Made by a program: the position numbers and the translations under genes
The notes under the pieces: model-generated
Databases searched by the model: none
Told to the model about the DNA's origin: nothing
What the model saw: only the letters and a program-made list of their open reading frames with translations
Assembly: GCA_018292915.2 (NCBI GenBank)
Contig: JACVVK020000194.1
Location: forward strand, 923,501-987,500
Direction of reading: 5' to 3'
Length of the DNA stretch: 64,000 nt
From: Batillaria attramentaria
Lineage: Eukaryota > Mollusca > Gastropoda > Batillariidae
In this document: piece by piece, positions 1-28,824 of the stretch
How the letters are laid out: each line of letters opens with the position of its first letter
How positions within the stretch are numbered: position 1 is the stretch's first letter

Positions 1-329
1 AAGAAAGCAGACACCATAAAATCTATATTCTCCTTGTTTTCGCAAGATACACATCAGCCTCACAGTCCCGGTCATAAAAGAATCCCGCACGACGTTCATG
101 AAAATTGTACTTGTCCCACCATTACGTCGTGCTGTGTGATGGCTGAAATTTGTACATATTTTCAGAGTGTTACAAACGATCATGAAAGCGGTGGACGGTT
201 TCAACGGATCCCACTGCCAGTAGACTGTGTAATCACTTGTAAACTCGCTGCATGTGAACCTGGCGGCCGTTGTGTTGTCCCAAATCTGAAGGGGGTTGCT
301 CCTGTTTCCACACGGCGTCAAGTTTGCTT
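1..329 (-). CDS. Ig-like domain exon of an extracellular protein (partial gene)
   Basis: Read on the minus strand, this stretch is open from a polypyrimidine/CAG acceptor at 330-334 to the window edge, about 109 codons. It begins in phase 1 and joins in frame to the EGF exon at 816-929. The translation has an Ig-like layout: a first-strand Cys (ARFTCSEF), a Trp about 13 residues later (VYWQWD), and a late Cys (TVRLMCIL). Extra cysteines and N-glycosylation-type Asn-x-Thr/Ser sites suggest a secreted or cell-surface protein. The family is not identified; a receptor or adhesion protein is an inference. The 3' part lies outside the window. Confidence 0.6.
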
Positions 330-815
330 CTGCGAGAGACACAAGGAAATTCTCATAGTAGTTTTGGGAAAGTTACTAGTGTGACCTTTACACACGTTTA
401 TGTCATTCAAAGACTCATAATCAAAATACGTATGTACAGTATCAGCGTGCTGGTATCAGTGTTGTGTCTGGTCCTAGTGGCTGCAAAGAAACACATCAAC
501 GTTCACCGGTCATCACTATGCTATGTTTGGGTTTGTTTTGTATTTGTACTCATTGACAAAACAATAATACTCGACAAAACAAGTTTTAGGGACAAGAAAC
601 CATGAATCTGTGACCTCGATCTGAAGGAGAAATCAGTAGAAATTATTTGTTTTGGGAATGTCTTGTCAACAACTACCAGCGTTCCACTTTTGGTGTTTAC
701 TGAGATACCAGTGCTGCAGTTTACCGTGAATATCAACAAACAAACACGCTGAATTTATGCGGTGAATGCAGGAATAGTTCAGACACTTTGGGAGACCTTT
801 CGCTTGATCAAATAC

Positions 816-929
816 CTATTTCACAGTTCACGCCTTGGAAATCAGCAGAGCAATTACACGTGTATGAACCTCTGGCGTCAACGCACCTTCCCCCGTTCTT
901 GCATGGGCGGCTTGCACACTCGTCTACAG
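816..929 (-). CDS. Calcium-binding-type EGF-like domain exon
   Basis: This is a symmetric phase 1-1 exon of 114 nt, typical of EGF modules. The acceptor is CCATCCACAG and the donor is ATAG/GTATTT. The translation starts VDECASRPCKNGGRC and continues with DARGSYTCNC and GVNCEI, giving six cysteines in EGF order plus the DEC and aromatic pattern of calcium-binding EGF domains. It joins in frame to the Ig-like exon at 1-329 across a 486-bp intron. Upstream exons of this minus-strand gene could not be found between 930 and 7437. Confidence 0.75.
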
Positions 930-1348
930 CTGTGGATGGGAACGTAGAAACTACCAAACAGTATTCAAAAAAGTATTTGGGTAAGTTTCCGTTAAACAGT
1001 GGCGTCTCTAGCAGTGTTACTCTCACAATAATTCTTTAAGCTACATACTGAATGACAACACATCGCCGGAATCCACATTCTGTACCTTGGTGCCAGGAGA
1101 TTTGCACGTAAAAGTTTATAGATGAACAGATTCCTCATCGGCAGACATGGCAAAGGACGCCCAAATATAAATGCAATGAATTTCAACCCTGCTAGCTTAT
1201 AGTCTTTATAAATAAAAGCAACCACAGTAATCTTGTCGATGTCATGGAAAACGATTTCACCACTGGGCCGTTATTCATAATATGAATGGAGTGTGTTGAA
1301 CAAAGTACTGTGCAAAGTAATGCAGTGTACAAAGAGTTTTGCAAATAG
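930..1348. other. Non-coding stretch, nothing recognised
   Basis: No exon, repeat or tRNA-like signal could be supported. It is probably an upstream intron of the minus-strand Ig/EGF gene. Confidence 0.4.
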
Positions 1349-1511
1349 AGCTTACATGATTAATTCTCGTGGTTTACAGCGAAAGACTAACCCCTCGATG
1401 GTTCGATTGTTTGAGTAGCTAACGAGCCTCCGGCGAGGTAGCTACTCAAACAATCAAACCATCGAGGGGTTAGTCTTTCGCCGTAGACCACGAGAACTAA
1501 TCATGTAAGCT
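1349..1511. repeat. Fold-back element with 72-nt inverted arms
   Basis: The arms 1349-1420 and 1440-1511 are inverse complements with only four differences, all transitions, around a 19-nt GC-rich loop. Both ends read AGCTTACATGATTA in the inward direction. It has no coding capacity. It could be a fold-back MITE or a structured regulatory sequence. Confidence 0.8.
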
Positions 1512-2440
1512 GTTTATACCACGAGCATTTTCTTTTCTCTTCGAAAATCCAGTCTATTGATCCAAGCACTCATTTTTGACAGACCTTTTTACATAGACTA
1601 TTTCCACCGTCACCAAGAAAAGAAGTAGTTCCATTTAAAACAACTGTGTGCTGTCTTGTTTTACGAGTTTGACGAACAACATTAAATGTTGAAGATGACA
1701 CTGTTGCAACAAATTGCCATCTCAGTAAACTCAACAATTAAAGGATCATTTCGAAGTTACTATCTGCATGGCCAGACCCGAGAAGACCGGTCAATACACA
1801 CGCCGCTGAAGCCAGAAATTAACTCTATCTACTGGTACTAGCCCATTATGTACATGGGCACACCTTGAAAGAAGTAATATGTAGCGCTTTGTAGGACACG
1901 TAGGACCGCTAAACGGCACGTAAACGGGCTTCAGTTATTGCAGTTCGTATACTACAAACTCTATAGACTAGGCCCTGTCCTGAGTCAGATGAATCGGACT
2001 ATAGTACTACAGTACAGACCAGTCAGACGAATGAAAGGTCGCCGAAACCTTCGCTGGGGTGTGCGTTTTCTCCACCACAACTTCTCCATTTTTTCAAAGC
2101 CCAGTTTCGGCGCTTTACTCCTGTTCCTGTTGTGCTAGTAATGCTCACCTGATGAACCCACAAGTAGTGGCAAGACAAAAAGTGCTGAAATGAGCATAGC
2201 CTTCCTCAATAAACCTTGTTAGATGTCAGCAGTTATAAGAGAAAGAGAAACTTTGGTCCTTGAATAAGCTTAAACAACAAGCAAATCAGTAACACGCCTT
2301 TTGACTTGCGTCACATTTGTGGTTGACGTCATTTGTTTGGCGCAGCATAAGAGAAATTTACGTCATTTATGTGTTTTTCCCAGATTCTGGAGCAAAAGAA
2401 TATAGTGTAATACAGTGCGCTTGGTAACAGTAGCCCAGCG
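1512..2440. other. Non-coding stretch
   Basis: No gene is seen. The only motif noted is a perfect TGACGTCA octamer at 2324-2331, the same octamer that recurs in the nearby repeat fragments. Confidence 0.4.
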
Positions 2441-3262
2441 GCCCGAGCCACGCCCACCCACCTACTCAGGGATCATGACCCCAAAGTCCGACAAAACTCA
2501 CCTGTTCACAGACAACCATCTGTAAATATCGTCACTGCCTCCGACATTTTACCAGCCCTCTTGATCTTGCAGATTTTAGTACAAATTCATTGGCATGTAT
2601 GGTATAATTCGTGAACCAAGCCAATCATGAAAGGTACGACCTCGACCTTTTTGAAAAGACTCCTTCAAATTGCTCGTCATCCCGGCAGTGATGTCATGTG
2701 GACAACTGCACATATGAAATGAACTACTGCACTATTATATCTGTAGTATTAAGAATAACAGAGGTTTTTGGTAAACATATTTTTTTTCAAGTTTCCGCGA
2801 GAAGCACCGGTCAAAAGAGTTCCAAGTTTGCGATTTCATAAGTACAATCCAAGGCATTCAAGTCCACGTTTCACCAGCCCTCTAGATCTTCCATATTTTA
2901 TGTAAAGATTAACAACAGGGAAATCACAAGACATGAACAAGCATCATCTGTCAGACGACCAGCGTGAGGCTGACGTCAAATCTACAAATATCGTCACTGC
3001 CTCCGACATTTCACCAGCCCTCTAGATCTTCCAGATGTTATGTAAACATTAATTCAGTAGGGGAAGTCACAAAGCCAACACTGCAACAGGGAAATCACAT
3101 TACTACATTACATTACATTACAGGGCATGGCAGACAGAGAAAGGCCGAAACAGTCGATCACTCTCCACTGAAAGACTCTGTGCCCCAGAGAGTGCGATCT
3201 CAGTGCTAGACGCTGACGTCAAATATTTAGTTCACGGAATTGACGTCATCTCTCTCTCTCTC
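2440..3262 (+). mobile_element. Rearranged fragments of the 1.57 kb repeat family
   Basis: Blocks here match the longer copies at 28900 and 48517. 2637-2760 matches 29465-29570 (AAGACTCCTTCAAATT). 2790-3110 matches 29610-29970 (TTTCACCAGCCCTCTAGATC). 3190-3262 matches 29980-30040. The order is disturbed and partly duplicated, and a foreign segment with the CACTGAAAGACTCTGTGC motif lies inside. Perfect TGACGTCA octamers occur at 2971, 3214 and 3241. Confidence 0.7.
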
Positions 3263-3830
3263 TGGTGCACAGAGTCTTTCAGTGGAAAGTACCTCTGTGC
3301 ACAGCACTCTCTGCTACCGTGACGGGCCTAAATTGTCTCGGTGCTCTCAAACACAAGGTCGCGCACTATGTCATCCTTGACCAGCTTTGAACCCACAGGG
3401 ATCCTCAGTGGCGCAAGTAATGGCAGGCTGTCTTCAGAGTGAAAGTAGGCGTGTTTCTGAATCAGAGACATACATAACATGTCTCTGTCTGAATGGACAG
3501 ATCTATTATTACATTCAGTCCTAGAGCACGGGTGTGTATGCTTTTGTAATCGTCTCTTATTCCACCACAAGGCAGGTACGTGATCGTCTGCACCGTGCAA
3601 TAATACTTGCCTGTAGAGTGCAACACCCTTGCCTGTCAGAGTGCAACCCCCTTGCCGTTTACTCACATCCTGTTGGATCAGTGTACCACGTAAACAGTGC
3701 CATCAAAGCGCAACAATAATTGTCCGCTGGCAAAGATTTTGCCCAAACGAAAAGTGGTCGGATATTCAAAACTTCGTTTCAAATCGAATCATATGACACA
3801 CAAGTCTCTGCTTTTCTTAAAAAAAAAATT
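3262..3830. repeat. Copy 1 of a ~600-bp direct repeat
   Basis: From GTGACGGGCCTAAATTGTCT at 3318 onward, this segment repeats almost exactly at 4153. The shared part ends in an AT-rich block (CGCCATTTTT) that starts the adjacent hairpin. Minus-strand reading frames in both copies (starting MSKRQGGCTLT) look alike only because the DNA is duplicated. No protein family was recognised. Confidence 0.75.
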
Positions 3831-3996
3831 CGCCATTTTTAAAAATGGCGCTGGGTGTACGCAGTCACATTTTCACGCCCCGCCGAAAAGGGACTGCACT
3901 CTGGAGTCTATGTGCATAGACTCCAGAGTGCAGTCCCTTTTCGGCGGGGCGTGAAAATGTGACTGCTTACACCCAGCGCCATTTTCAAAAATGGCG
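3831..3996. repeat. 80-bp inverted repeat with 6-nt loop
   Basis: Arms 3831-3910 and 3917-3996 match as inverse complements at 78 of 80 positions, separated by TGTGCA. Each arm ends at the loop with the unit GACTCCAGAGTGCAGTCCC. The same arm sequence recurs at 4915-4993 as the end of repeat copy 2, so this looks like two element ends joined tail to tail. Confidence 0.85.
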
Positions 3997-4193
3997 ACCT
4001 TGTGTTTGAGAGCACCGAGACAATTTAGGCCCGTCACGGTAGCGCAGTGAGCGCCATTTCCCCATTGTGCACAAAGGTACTTTCCACTGAAAGACTCTGT
4101 GCCCCAGAGAGTGCTATGTGCACAGTGGGGAAATGGCGCTCACTGCGCTACCGTGACGGGCCTAAATTGTCTCGGTGCTCTCAAACACAAGGT
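3997..4193. repeat. 77-bp inverted repeat with 43-nt loop
   Basis: Arms 3997-4073 and 4117-4193 are inverse complements running from ACCTTGTGTTTGAGAGC to TTGTGCACA. This hairpin abuts the one at 3831-3996 with no gap, so 3831-4193 can fold into two consecutive long stems. Confidence 0.85.
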
Positions 4194-4993
4194 CGCGCAC
4201 TATGTCATCCTTGACCAGCTTTGAACCCAGAGGGATCCTCAGTGGCGCAAGTGATGGCAGTGAAAGTAGTGAAAGTAGTGAAAGTAGGCGTGTTTCTGAA
4301 TCAGAGACATACATAACATGTCTCTGTCTGAATAGACAGATCTATATTACATTCAGTCGTAGAGCACGGGTGTGTATGCTTTTGTAATCGTCTCTTATTC
4401 CGCCACAAGGCAGGTACGTGATCGTCTGCACCGTGCAATAATACTTGCCTGTAGAGTGCAACACCTTGGTCTGTCAGAGTGCAACCCCCTTGCCGTTTAC
4501 TCACATCCTGTTGGATCAGTGTACCACGTAAACAGTGCCATCAAAGCGCAACAATAATTCAATTCAATTCAATTCAATTCAATAAATCTTTATTGTCCCA
4601 AAAGGGCAATTTGTTTTGCGGCTGTAAAATATATTACGTATAATGAAACTAAAAATAAAAGTAAAACAATATAGGGTATTAAACTGGATTAAATTCATTA
4701 AACGGTAAGTAAAAACAACAGCAATTTTTCGTTATATACATATATCACAAATCCTCACTCAGTCCCTCCCTCCCCCACCCCCCTGCTCCTCTCTAATTGT
4801 CCGCTGGCAAAGATTTTGCCCAAGAAAAGTGGTCGGATATTCAAGACTTCGTTTCAAATCGATTCATATGACACACGTCTTCGCTTTTCTAAAAAAAAAA
4901 AAATAAAAAAAAATCGCCATTTTTGAAAATGGCGCTGGCTGTAAGCAGTCACATTTTCACGCCCCGCCGAAAAGGGACTGCACTCTGGAGTCT
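4145..4993. repeat. Copy 2 of the direct repeat, interrupted by a retroelement fragment
   Basis: It matches copy 1 from TACCGTGACGGGCC through AGCGCAACAATAATT, is split by the insertion at 4558-4796, then resumes with GTCCGCTGGCAAAG and ends with the terminal block CTGGAGTCTA. One local difference is a short expansion of GTGAAAGTA at 4259-4286. Confidence 0.8.
4558..4796 (-). mobile_element. 5'-truncated non-LTR retroelement 3' end
   Basis: On the minus strand the element ends in GGGACAATAAAGATTTATT followed by a (TTGAA)n tail, a typical 3' end of several LINE groups and the SINEs that use them. It sits in repeat copy 2 and is absent from copy 1 at about 3716, so the empty site is visible. 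AATT-type sequence borders both sides. Confidence 0.7.
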
Positions 4994-5021
4994 ACTACTC
5001 TCTCTCCCCCCCCCCTACCCC

Positions 5022-5255
5022 AACCCCAGTCACGTGGCTAATCGATCGTAACGGATCTAGTGTCATTGGTAGAACTTGAAGAGGGGAGAACCGGCAACAA
5101 TAACAACAAGGAGGAAAGGCCCCGTCCTACAAAGTTGTTTCTCCAAATTTCATGTCTTTTGTCTGTTTTGTTGTTATTGTTGCCGGTTCTCCCCTCTTCA
5201 AGTTTTACCAATGACAATGGATCCGCTACGATCGATTAGCCACGTGACTGGGGTT
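5022..5255. repeat. 88-bp inverted repeat with ~58-nt loop
   Basis: Arms 5022-5109 and 5168-5255 are imperfect inverse complements (CCAGTCACGTGGCTAATCGA facing TCGATTAGCCACGTGACTGG). Each arm is the end region of the 1.57 kb family (compare 30340-30430), so two family ends lie head to head. The loop holds the family end motif ACAAAGTTGTTTCTCC. Confidence 0.75.
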
Positions 5256-6238
5256 AGGGAGGGGGGAGAGATTCCGTGAACTAAATATTTGACGTCAGCG
5301 TCTAGCACTGAGATCGTCTGGGGATACTTGTTCATGTCTTGTGATTTCCCTGTTGGCTGAGCTACAATCACCCACACTGTTATATCTCCGTGTACCTCGC
5401 CGCATAAAAACTACGCCTGTCGGCACTCATCGACCAGCAGCTGCATGACTCGGGATACAACGACCTCGACCTCTTAGCCACGTGACTGGGTTTAGCAGCT
5501 GTCTTACCCCCTCCCCCCCCCCCCCCCCTACCCCCTTCGCGCGCTTGGTCTGGTCATTTTTCGCCTTGTCATACGTGTACTGTATAATAGCAACGGCCTC
5601 CCGCAGTAAATCTGCCAAAGGCTAATCGTTTTGATTGAAGTCATCGTACACACGGGTCCGACTCAGCCCACTGTGCGGGAATCGGACACTACTACTGTTT
5701 CCTGAAATAGCAATCAATGTCATATCGAAAACCACTCGTCTATCACCTGAGCATTCGATCGTTTTGCTACTAGAGTTTTTCCACTTGCCGTTACACTTGA
5801 AAGAGGTCTTATCTATTAAAAAAAAAAAAATGTCGAAATCGAATACATCGATTTTGCCGTTACCATTAACCTCTGTCATCATGATATACAATTTCTGACA
5901 TATGAGCCTATCCTATGATCCTATGGTGGAAAGGAAAATCCCTCACCTTTGTCTTAGTTCTTACAGCTAAGGCCGGAACCAGACGTAAGTTATTCGAAAC
6001 GGGACAATGGTGTATTACTTTACGTAGCCACTACTATGACGTGGGACCCCCTCCTCTCCTCCTCCTCCCCCCCCCCCCCGGCCGCTCGGATTGATATATT
6101 GTTCATGTTTCGTCAAGGCAGCGGGAAGTATCGAGAGGATCATTATTTCCGGACGCATCTATCATTGTCTCAGGTAAATAGGTAAACATACTTGTCACCC
6201 GTTTGAGTCAGCAGTAAACGCGCCGTGCTTTACACCAA
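5256..6238. other. Non-coding stretch with C-rich tracts
   Basis: It holds family-derived sequence to about 5330 (a TGACGTCA octamer at 5290), poly-C runs near 5510-5530 and 6065-6080, and an A-run at 5820. No gene could be supported. Confidence 0.4.
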
Positions 6239-6290
6239 CAGCAACACGCACGCACGCACGCACGCACGCACGCACACACACACCACTCCT
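6239..6290. repeat. (CACG)n/(CA)n microsatellite
   Basis: Tandem CGCA units pass into CACA. The apparent His/Thr/Arg reading frame here is an artefact of the repeat. Confidence 0.9.
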
Positions 6291-7060
6291 CTTTCCAAAC
6301 CAATGAAATTCTTTAAAACAAAACAAAACAAAACAACCTTCAGATACACAAATATTCATACGTGCGAAAATATTTTAAAATGTTTAATTTCTTCTAACCT
6401 TCCAACCTTAAACCACCACAACCCCCCCCCCCCCCCTTTCATCGGCCGCATCCCAAAGCTTTAGACCTTCACCTTCTCGCATGTAGCGGATACTCACGCT
6501 TTAGTTCACGGAAACATATTCCATGTATCTGAATACATGCAGTGTCATTGTGACCAGAACGTAACTGATTTATTTCATCACGAAGTCTGATACAGTCATC
6601 GAGAGTCCTTGTCGGGTGTGCGAAGTTCTGCGCCCAAGGGCGGAATCAGGGTGGAGGGGGGGGGGGAGGGTTCCGAAAACAGGGACTGCAAAAAAATACA
6701 AACCTACGGAAAATTTCCGAACCATTATTATGTACATGCAGAGCGTATTTCACGTGGTAATGCAGGACGTGTCTTTCTGCAATGAAATAGGACTTTTTGA
6801 GAGTGGGGATTCGGTAAAATGTGTGGACATTATTCTCAAGTCAGATTGAAACCGAGTCAAAGTTTCTAGACGGGTGACATTATTCTCCAACTGAAACTCA
6901 CTCTTCGCGTTTTTTTTTTTTTTTTTTAATGTGTAAGAGTACGTGTGCTTTTGAAATTACGAACTAGACACGCTTGAGTTAGACGGATAAGACAGACAGA
7001 AAGAATATCAGGACACAGAAAGACATAGATGACCAGAGAGAGCAGGAGAAAGTCAGACAC
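6291..7060. other. Non-coding stretch
   Basis: C-runs (6421-6437), a G-run near 6655 and a T-run near 6910 are present. No gene or known element was recognised. Confidence 0.4.
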
Positions 7061-7070
7061 ACAGACACAG

Positions 7071-7102
<32 letters not shown>

Positions 7103-7160
7103 ACACACACACACAGACACACACACACACACACAGGCAGACAGGCAGACAGACAGATTC
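7060..7160. repeat. (CA)n and (CAGA)n microsatellite
   Basis: Alternating CA blocks broken by GA, ending in CAGACAGG units. Cys/Val frames on the minus strand are artefacts. Confidence 0.9.
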
Positions 7161-7437
7161 GTTCTGTACAGCTGTAAATGTTCACGTGAATATTCCTGAA
7201 TTCGTGCTGGACAGGAAAGAAAGTTTGGAAGAAAATTAATGTGATATTCATATCGTTACCGTCCTGCTGTCCCACACCCCACCCTCACCCAACCTCTTCC
7301 TGCATCCGCCCGTGCTAGGTCAAGCCTTATCTTACTAGCACGTTGACTGTTCGAGCTCGCAGTCTACAGCGAGCTGCCGAGACCATTGTTGTGCCTAACC
7401 ATATCGGGCGGTGCGGCGAGACAGCGTACTAGTCAGC
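7161..7437 (+). other. Presumed 5' flank/5' UTR of the astacin-like gene
   Basis: This lies directly upstream of the chosen ATG at 7438. No TATA box or clear initiator could be picked out. An in-frame upstream GTG at 7411 is not needed because an ATG with a following signal peptide is available. Confidence 0.35.
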
Positions 7438-24458
<17,021 letters not shown>

Positions 24459-24832
24459 TGTAAAAACCATGCCTACGTCATCACTAGCAAATAGCCGCTA
24501 GACTACCTGACGCTGTGACATCATCTGGTGGTGACGTCGGTAACTTCAGTAGCGTCACAGCCACAAGGCGGAGCATGGCGGCCTGATTGAGCGAAAACTA
24601 TCAGCCGTGGATTGTGGAGAGCAGACAAGAAATCCCTTTACGCCATAGATATGCCGAGGAAGATGATGATGAAGAAGAAAGCAACAACAGCAAATGAAAT
24701 AGCAACAACAAGATTATCACAACGAAAACTGCACCATTAAAACCAAGAACATGAACTTCAACAGCACTTTGCCCACCATGTGTGCCTTTACTCCTGCACC
24801 GAACATTAAAATGGAATACTGACAAAGATTCG
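24459..24832 (+). other. 3' UTR of the astacin-like gene
   Basis: Runs from the stop codon to the poly(A) signal; contains (GAA) and (CAA)-rich tracts at 24655-24730. Confidence 0.6.
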
Positions 24833-24838
24833 AATAAA
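24833..24838 (+). terminator. Poly(A) signal AATAAA
   Basis: First AATAAA after the astacin stop, 375 nt downstream. Confidence 0.6.
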
Positions 24839-25031
24839 GATGCACTATTTCGGAAGTTAATATAGAAAGCTGTGCTTGGTATGTGTTGCAGCTGTCAACA
24901 CCATTTGGTGTTAATGTGATTAACTTTGCTAACTTGACTGCAAGTTTGTTCAGTATGATTTCTTTCCTTATGTATGCACCAGGTGTACTGAGGACTGTGC
25001 CACCGAGTACTCATGATTATAGTTATGTGAA

Positions 25032-25811
25032 ATGGTGAATGTTAGTACCCTAAAAGTATGCTCATTTAATACCAATGGCCTTGGACAGTATAAAAAGAGA
25101 AAAGATGTGTTTGACTTTCTTCGACAACAAAATGCCTGCATTTATTTCTTACAGGAAACACATTTGAAAACAGAATCAGAAAATATTGTAAGATCTATGT
25201 GGGGTTATGACTGCTTCCTTAGTGGTAATAATACTAATAGTAAAGGAGTTGCTATAATGCTTAATAACAATTTTCACTATGAGCTACACAAAGTTATCAG
25301 AAGTGATGATGGTAGTTACATTGTGCTGGATATTGATGTCGCTGGAAAACGCATGACACTTATAAATATATATGGTCCGAGTAACATGGACTCACCAACC
25401 TTTTTTGATACCATTTGTGAACACCTGGACCAACTTGATAATCAGTACACTATTATTGGAGGAGATTGGAATCTTGTTTTTGATATGAACAAAGATACTT
25501 TCAGATACAGGAATATTAACCGACCTCAATCTAGGAAAAAAGTGCATGATATGATGAACACATATGATCTAGTTGATATATGGCGGGAACTTCACCCAGG
25601 TAAAAGACAGTACACATGGAGACGTTTCAATTCCACTCAGCTGGGCAGACTGGATTATTTCCTGGTATCAGAGTGTCTTTTGATGGATGTATCATCTACA
25701 AAAATTGAACCTGGTTATCGTTCAGATCACTCGTTGGTGTCCATTGACTTTTTATTACAATGTAAACAGGAAAGCAAGGTCTTTTTGGAAGTTCAACAAT
25801 TCGCTGCTTAA
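25032..25811 (+). pseudogene. LINE ORF2 part 1: APE-type endonuclease
   Basis: Start MVNVSTLKVCSFNTNGLG. APE motifs in order: QETHL, GVAIML, INIYGPS, GGDWNLV, GRLDYF and RSDHSLVSIDF. The frame shifts by one base between about 25757 and 25790; the correct continuation (SFWKFNNSLLKD) is in the next frame. Confidence 0.85.
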
Positions 25812-28800
25812 GGATAAAGACTACGTTGATATTGTTAAAAGGGTCATTTTAGAACTAAAAAAGCAGTATGGCATTGTTGTGTACAATATGGATAATATTT
25901 CAGATATTTGTAACAGTGATATTCAGTTCACCATAAGTGATCAGTTGTTCTTTGAGACGTTACTGCTGGAAATACGGGGTCGGACCATCTCCTACTCAAG
26001 TTACAAAAAGAAAGAAGAAAAGAAAAAAGAGGAAAGACTACAGAACATAATTAATGACTTAGAATCAAATATAAATGAAAACAATGTAAATGTTCTTGAG
26101 AGTAATAAAGCTGAACTTATAGAGCTGCGTAAGAAAAAAACAGAGGGAATGATTGTCCGATCCCGTGCAAAATGGATCCAAGATGGTGAAAAAGCTACCA
26201 GGTATTTTTGCAGCCTGGAGACTCGGAATTATGTGCAGAAATCCATGAACTGTATTGAAAAAGAAAACGGTGATGTGATCCATGATCAGAACTCTATTGT
26301 TAATGAGACTCAGTCCTTCTATCAGCACCTGTATGCCTCTAGAGAGGCAGACATTGTTGATGTTGACCTTTCGGCCACTGTTGTTGCTCCTAAATTGTCT
26401 GAAGAATCAAGTGCTTCCATAGAAGGCCCTATTTCCGTACATGAAGCTCTTAGTGCACTCAAACATATGGCCAATAACAAGAGCCCAGGCTCAGACGGTT
26501 TTACAACCGAATTCTTCAAATTTTTTTGGATGGACATTGGTATTTTCCTGGTCAGATCCATCAACTGTGGATGATTTGTTCAAGGTCAAATGTCAATTAC
26601 ACAACGTCAAGGTGTTATAACGTGCATCCCGAAGGAGGGGAAAAGTAAGAAGTTTCTGAAAAATTGGCGTCCTATCACTCTATTAAATACAACATACAAG
26701 ATTGCCTCTGCCTGCATCTCCAACCGCTTAAAGACTGTACTCCCAAGTATAATCCATGAGGACCAAAAAGGCTTCCTAAAAGGTAGATATATAGGTGAAA
26801 ATGTAAGACTTTTATATGATGTTCTGGTTTATACTGAAATGCATCAGATGCCTGGCCTTTTACTCTTAATTGATTTCGAAAAAGCTTTCGACAGTGTAGC
26901 CTGGTCATTTCTTAAAATATGTCTCGACTTTTTCAATTTTGGCCCAGATATGAAACGATGGATCTATACTTTCTATAATAACATAAAATCTTGCGTTGCA
27001 GTAAACGGCTCTTACTCTAGCTGGTTCGATATAGGAAGGGGCTGCAGGCAGGGCGATCCCAGCTCGCCCTATTTATACCTGATCTGTGCGGAAGTGCTCT
27101 CTTCAATGATTCGCCAGAACAAAGACATAAAAGGTATCAAGATACAAAATGTAAATATTCTCCTCTCCCAATTTGCAGATGACACATCTCTATTTTTAGA
27201 TGGCAGCAAAAAATCGTTCAAGGAAAGTATTCAAACCCTACAGTTCTTCTCCTCTATCTCTGGCCTCAAAATTAACATGGATAAAACCCAGGTTGTATGG
27301 TTAGGATCAACGAAAAATTGTCATGTTAGATATATGCCTGAATTCAACTTTGTTTGGGACCCTGGAATCTTCACAGTGCTGGGTATTAAATTTTCAACCA
27401 ATATTGATACTATTGTTGATATGAATTACGATCACAAGCTTAAAAGCATTGAATGCCTTCTGTCAAAATGGTCAAAGCGAAGTCTCACACCACTGGGCAA
27501 AATTACAATTAAAACACTTGCCGTGTCAAAGATTGTCCATCTGTTCATTAATATTCCCGACCCGAACGCGCATTTTCTTAACAAGCTTAATAAGATGTTT
27601 TTCTCCTTCTTATGGGAAGGAAAAAGAAGTAAAATAAATAAGGCAACAGTGTGCTGTGGTTATGAGCTAGGTGGTCTGAGAATGCTTGATGTGAACTCTT
27701 TTTTGACCTCAATGAAGGTCAGCTGGATCAAACGTGTGTTTCTGGGTGACTCTGTGGTTAAAAATATTTTACTGGCCTCTTACCCAGCTTACGAAAACAT
27801 ACAGAAGTATGGCTCGGAATTTTTAAATATTGTAATGCAGCAATGTAAAAATAAGTTTTGGGCGGATGTTGCCAAGCACCTTAAAAATGTAGCTAACAGC
27901 TGTGTGCCCAAGCACTATGGTGATTTTTTATCAGAATGTATACACTATAATAAGCATATAGTGAGGGATAGAAAAACTGTACATGTACCTGAATGGATGG
28001 ATAATGGCATTTTGTATATTACTGACCTGGTAGGTGCTGATGGTCAGTTTCTTAACTATGTGAAGTTTAAAGAGAAATATCCTAATGTTTCTACCAATTT
28101 TATATTGTACTCCGGTATTATTAATGCCATTAAGGGCTATCTACAGTGGACTGGTATCATCCGAACTTCAACTTATGTCGGCTCTGGCAATAGGCTATGG
28201 TTATTGGTTGCGCAAGGTGGACAAAAAAGGGTGTATACGGTACTTGTACAATCAAGGTCCCAACCAGCTTGTATTACAAAATGGAATCAACTCTTTGTGG
28301 ACTTGCCTGACTGGAAATCCATTTTTCGTAAACCTTTTTACACAACTCCCTATTTCCAACTCAGATGGTTCCAGATAAGATTAGTTCACCGCTTACTGCC
28401 TACTAAAAGATTTCTAAATTTGCGAAAGCTGACGGACTCAGCAGAATGTACTTTTTGCCAGCATGAAGAGGAAACCATTACGCACCTGTTCTGGGATTGT
28501 CATTATGTACAAAGCTTTTGGGCAAAGTTCACTAACTGGCTTAAAGATAACTGTCCTAACTGTTCAACATTGACATTATCCAAGACTCTAGTTATTTTCG
28601 GTATTGCTAAAAATTTCAATACCGACTCAGTTGTTGATTTGTTAATATTAGTAGCAAAATTCTGTATCTACAAGTGTAGACTAAAAGAGTCCCGGCCGGA
28701 CTTTACAGCCTTTACAAATTTAGTTAGACATTGGTTTACAATAGAAAGATACAGATATGGTGTTGCTGGGCAATACACAAAGTTTTGCAGAATTTGGCTT

Positions 28801-28824
28801 CCATATGAGGCATTACTCCGGTGA
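25770..28824 (+). pseudogene. LINE ORF2 part 2: reverse transcriptase and C-terminal zinc motif
   Basis: One frame from SFWKFNNSLL to EALLR, broken only by a TGA at 26572-26574. The RT motifs are intact: LKNWRPITLLN, LLIDFEKAFDSV, GRGCRQGDPSSPYL, FADDTSLFLDG and GLKINMDKTQ. The C-terminal motif CTFCQHEEETITHLFWDC is a CCHC zinc motif typical of L1/Tx1. Length is normal for the group. One shift and one stop make this copy non-autonomous as read. Confidence 0.9.

Noticed and set aside
3328..3666. Conserved small protein (two copies at 3328 and 4301)
   Set aside because: The similarity reflects a direct DNA repeat; the two frames differ in length and the surrounding non-coding DNA is equally conserved.
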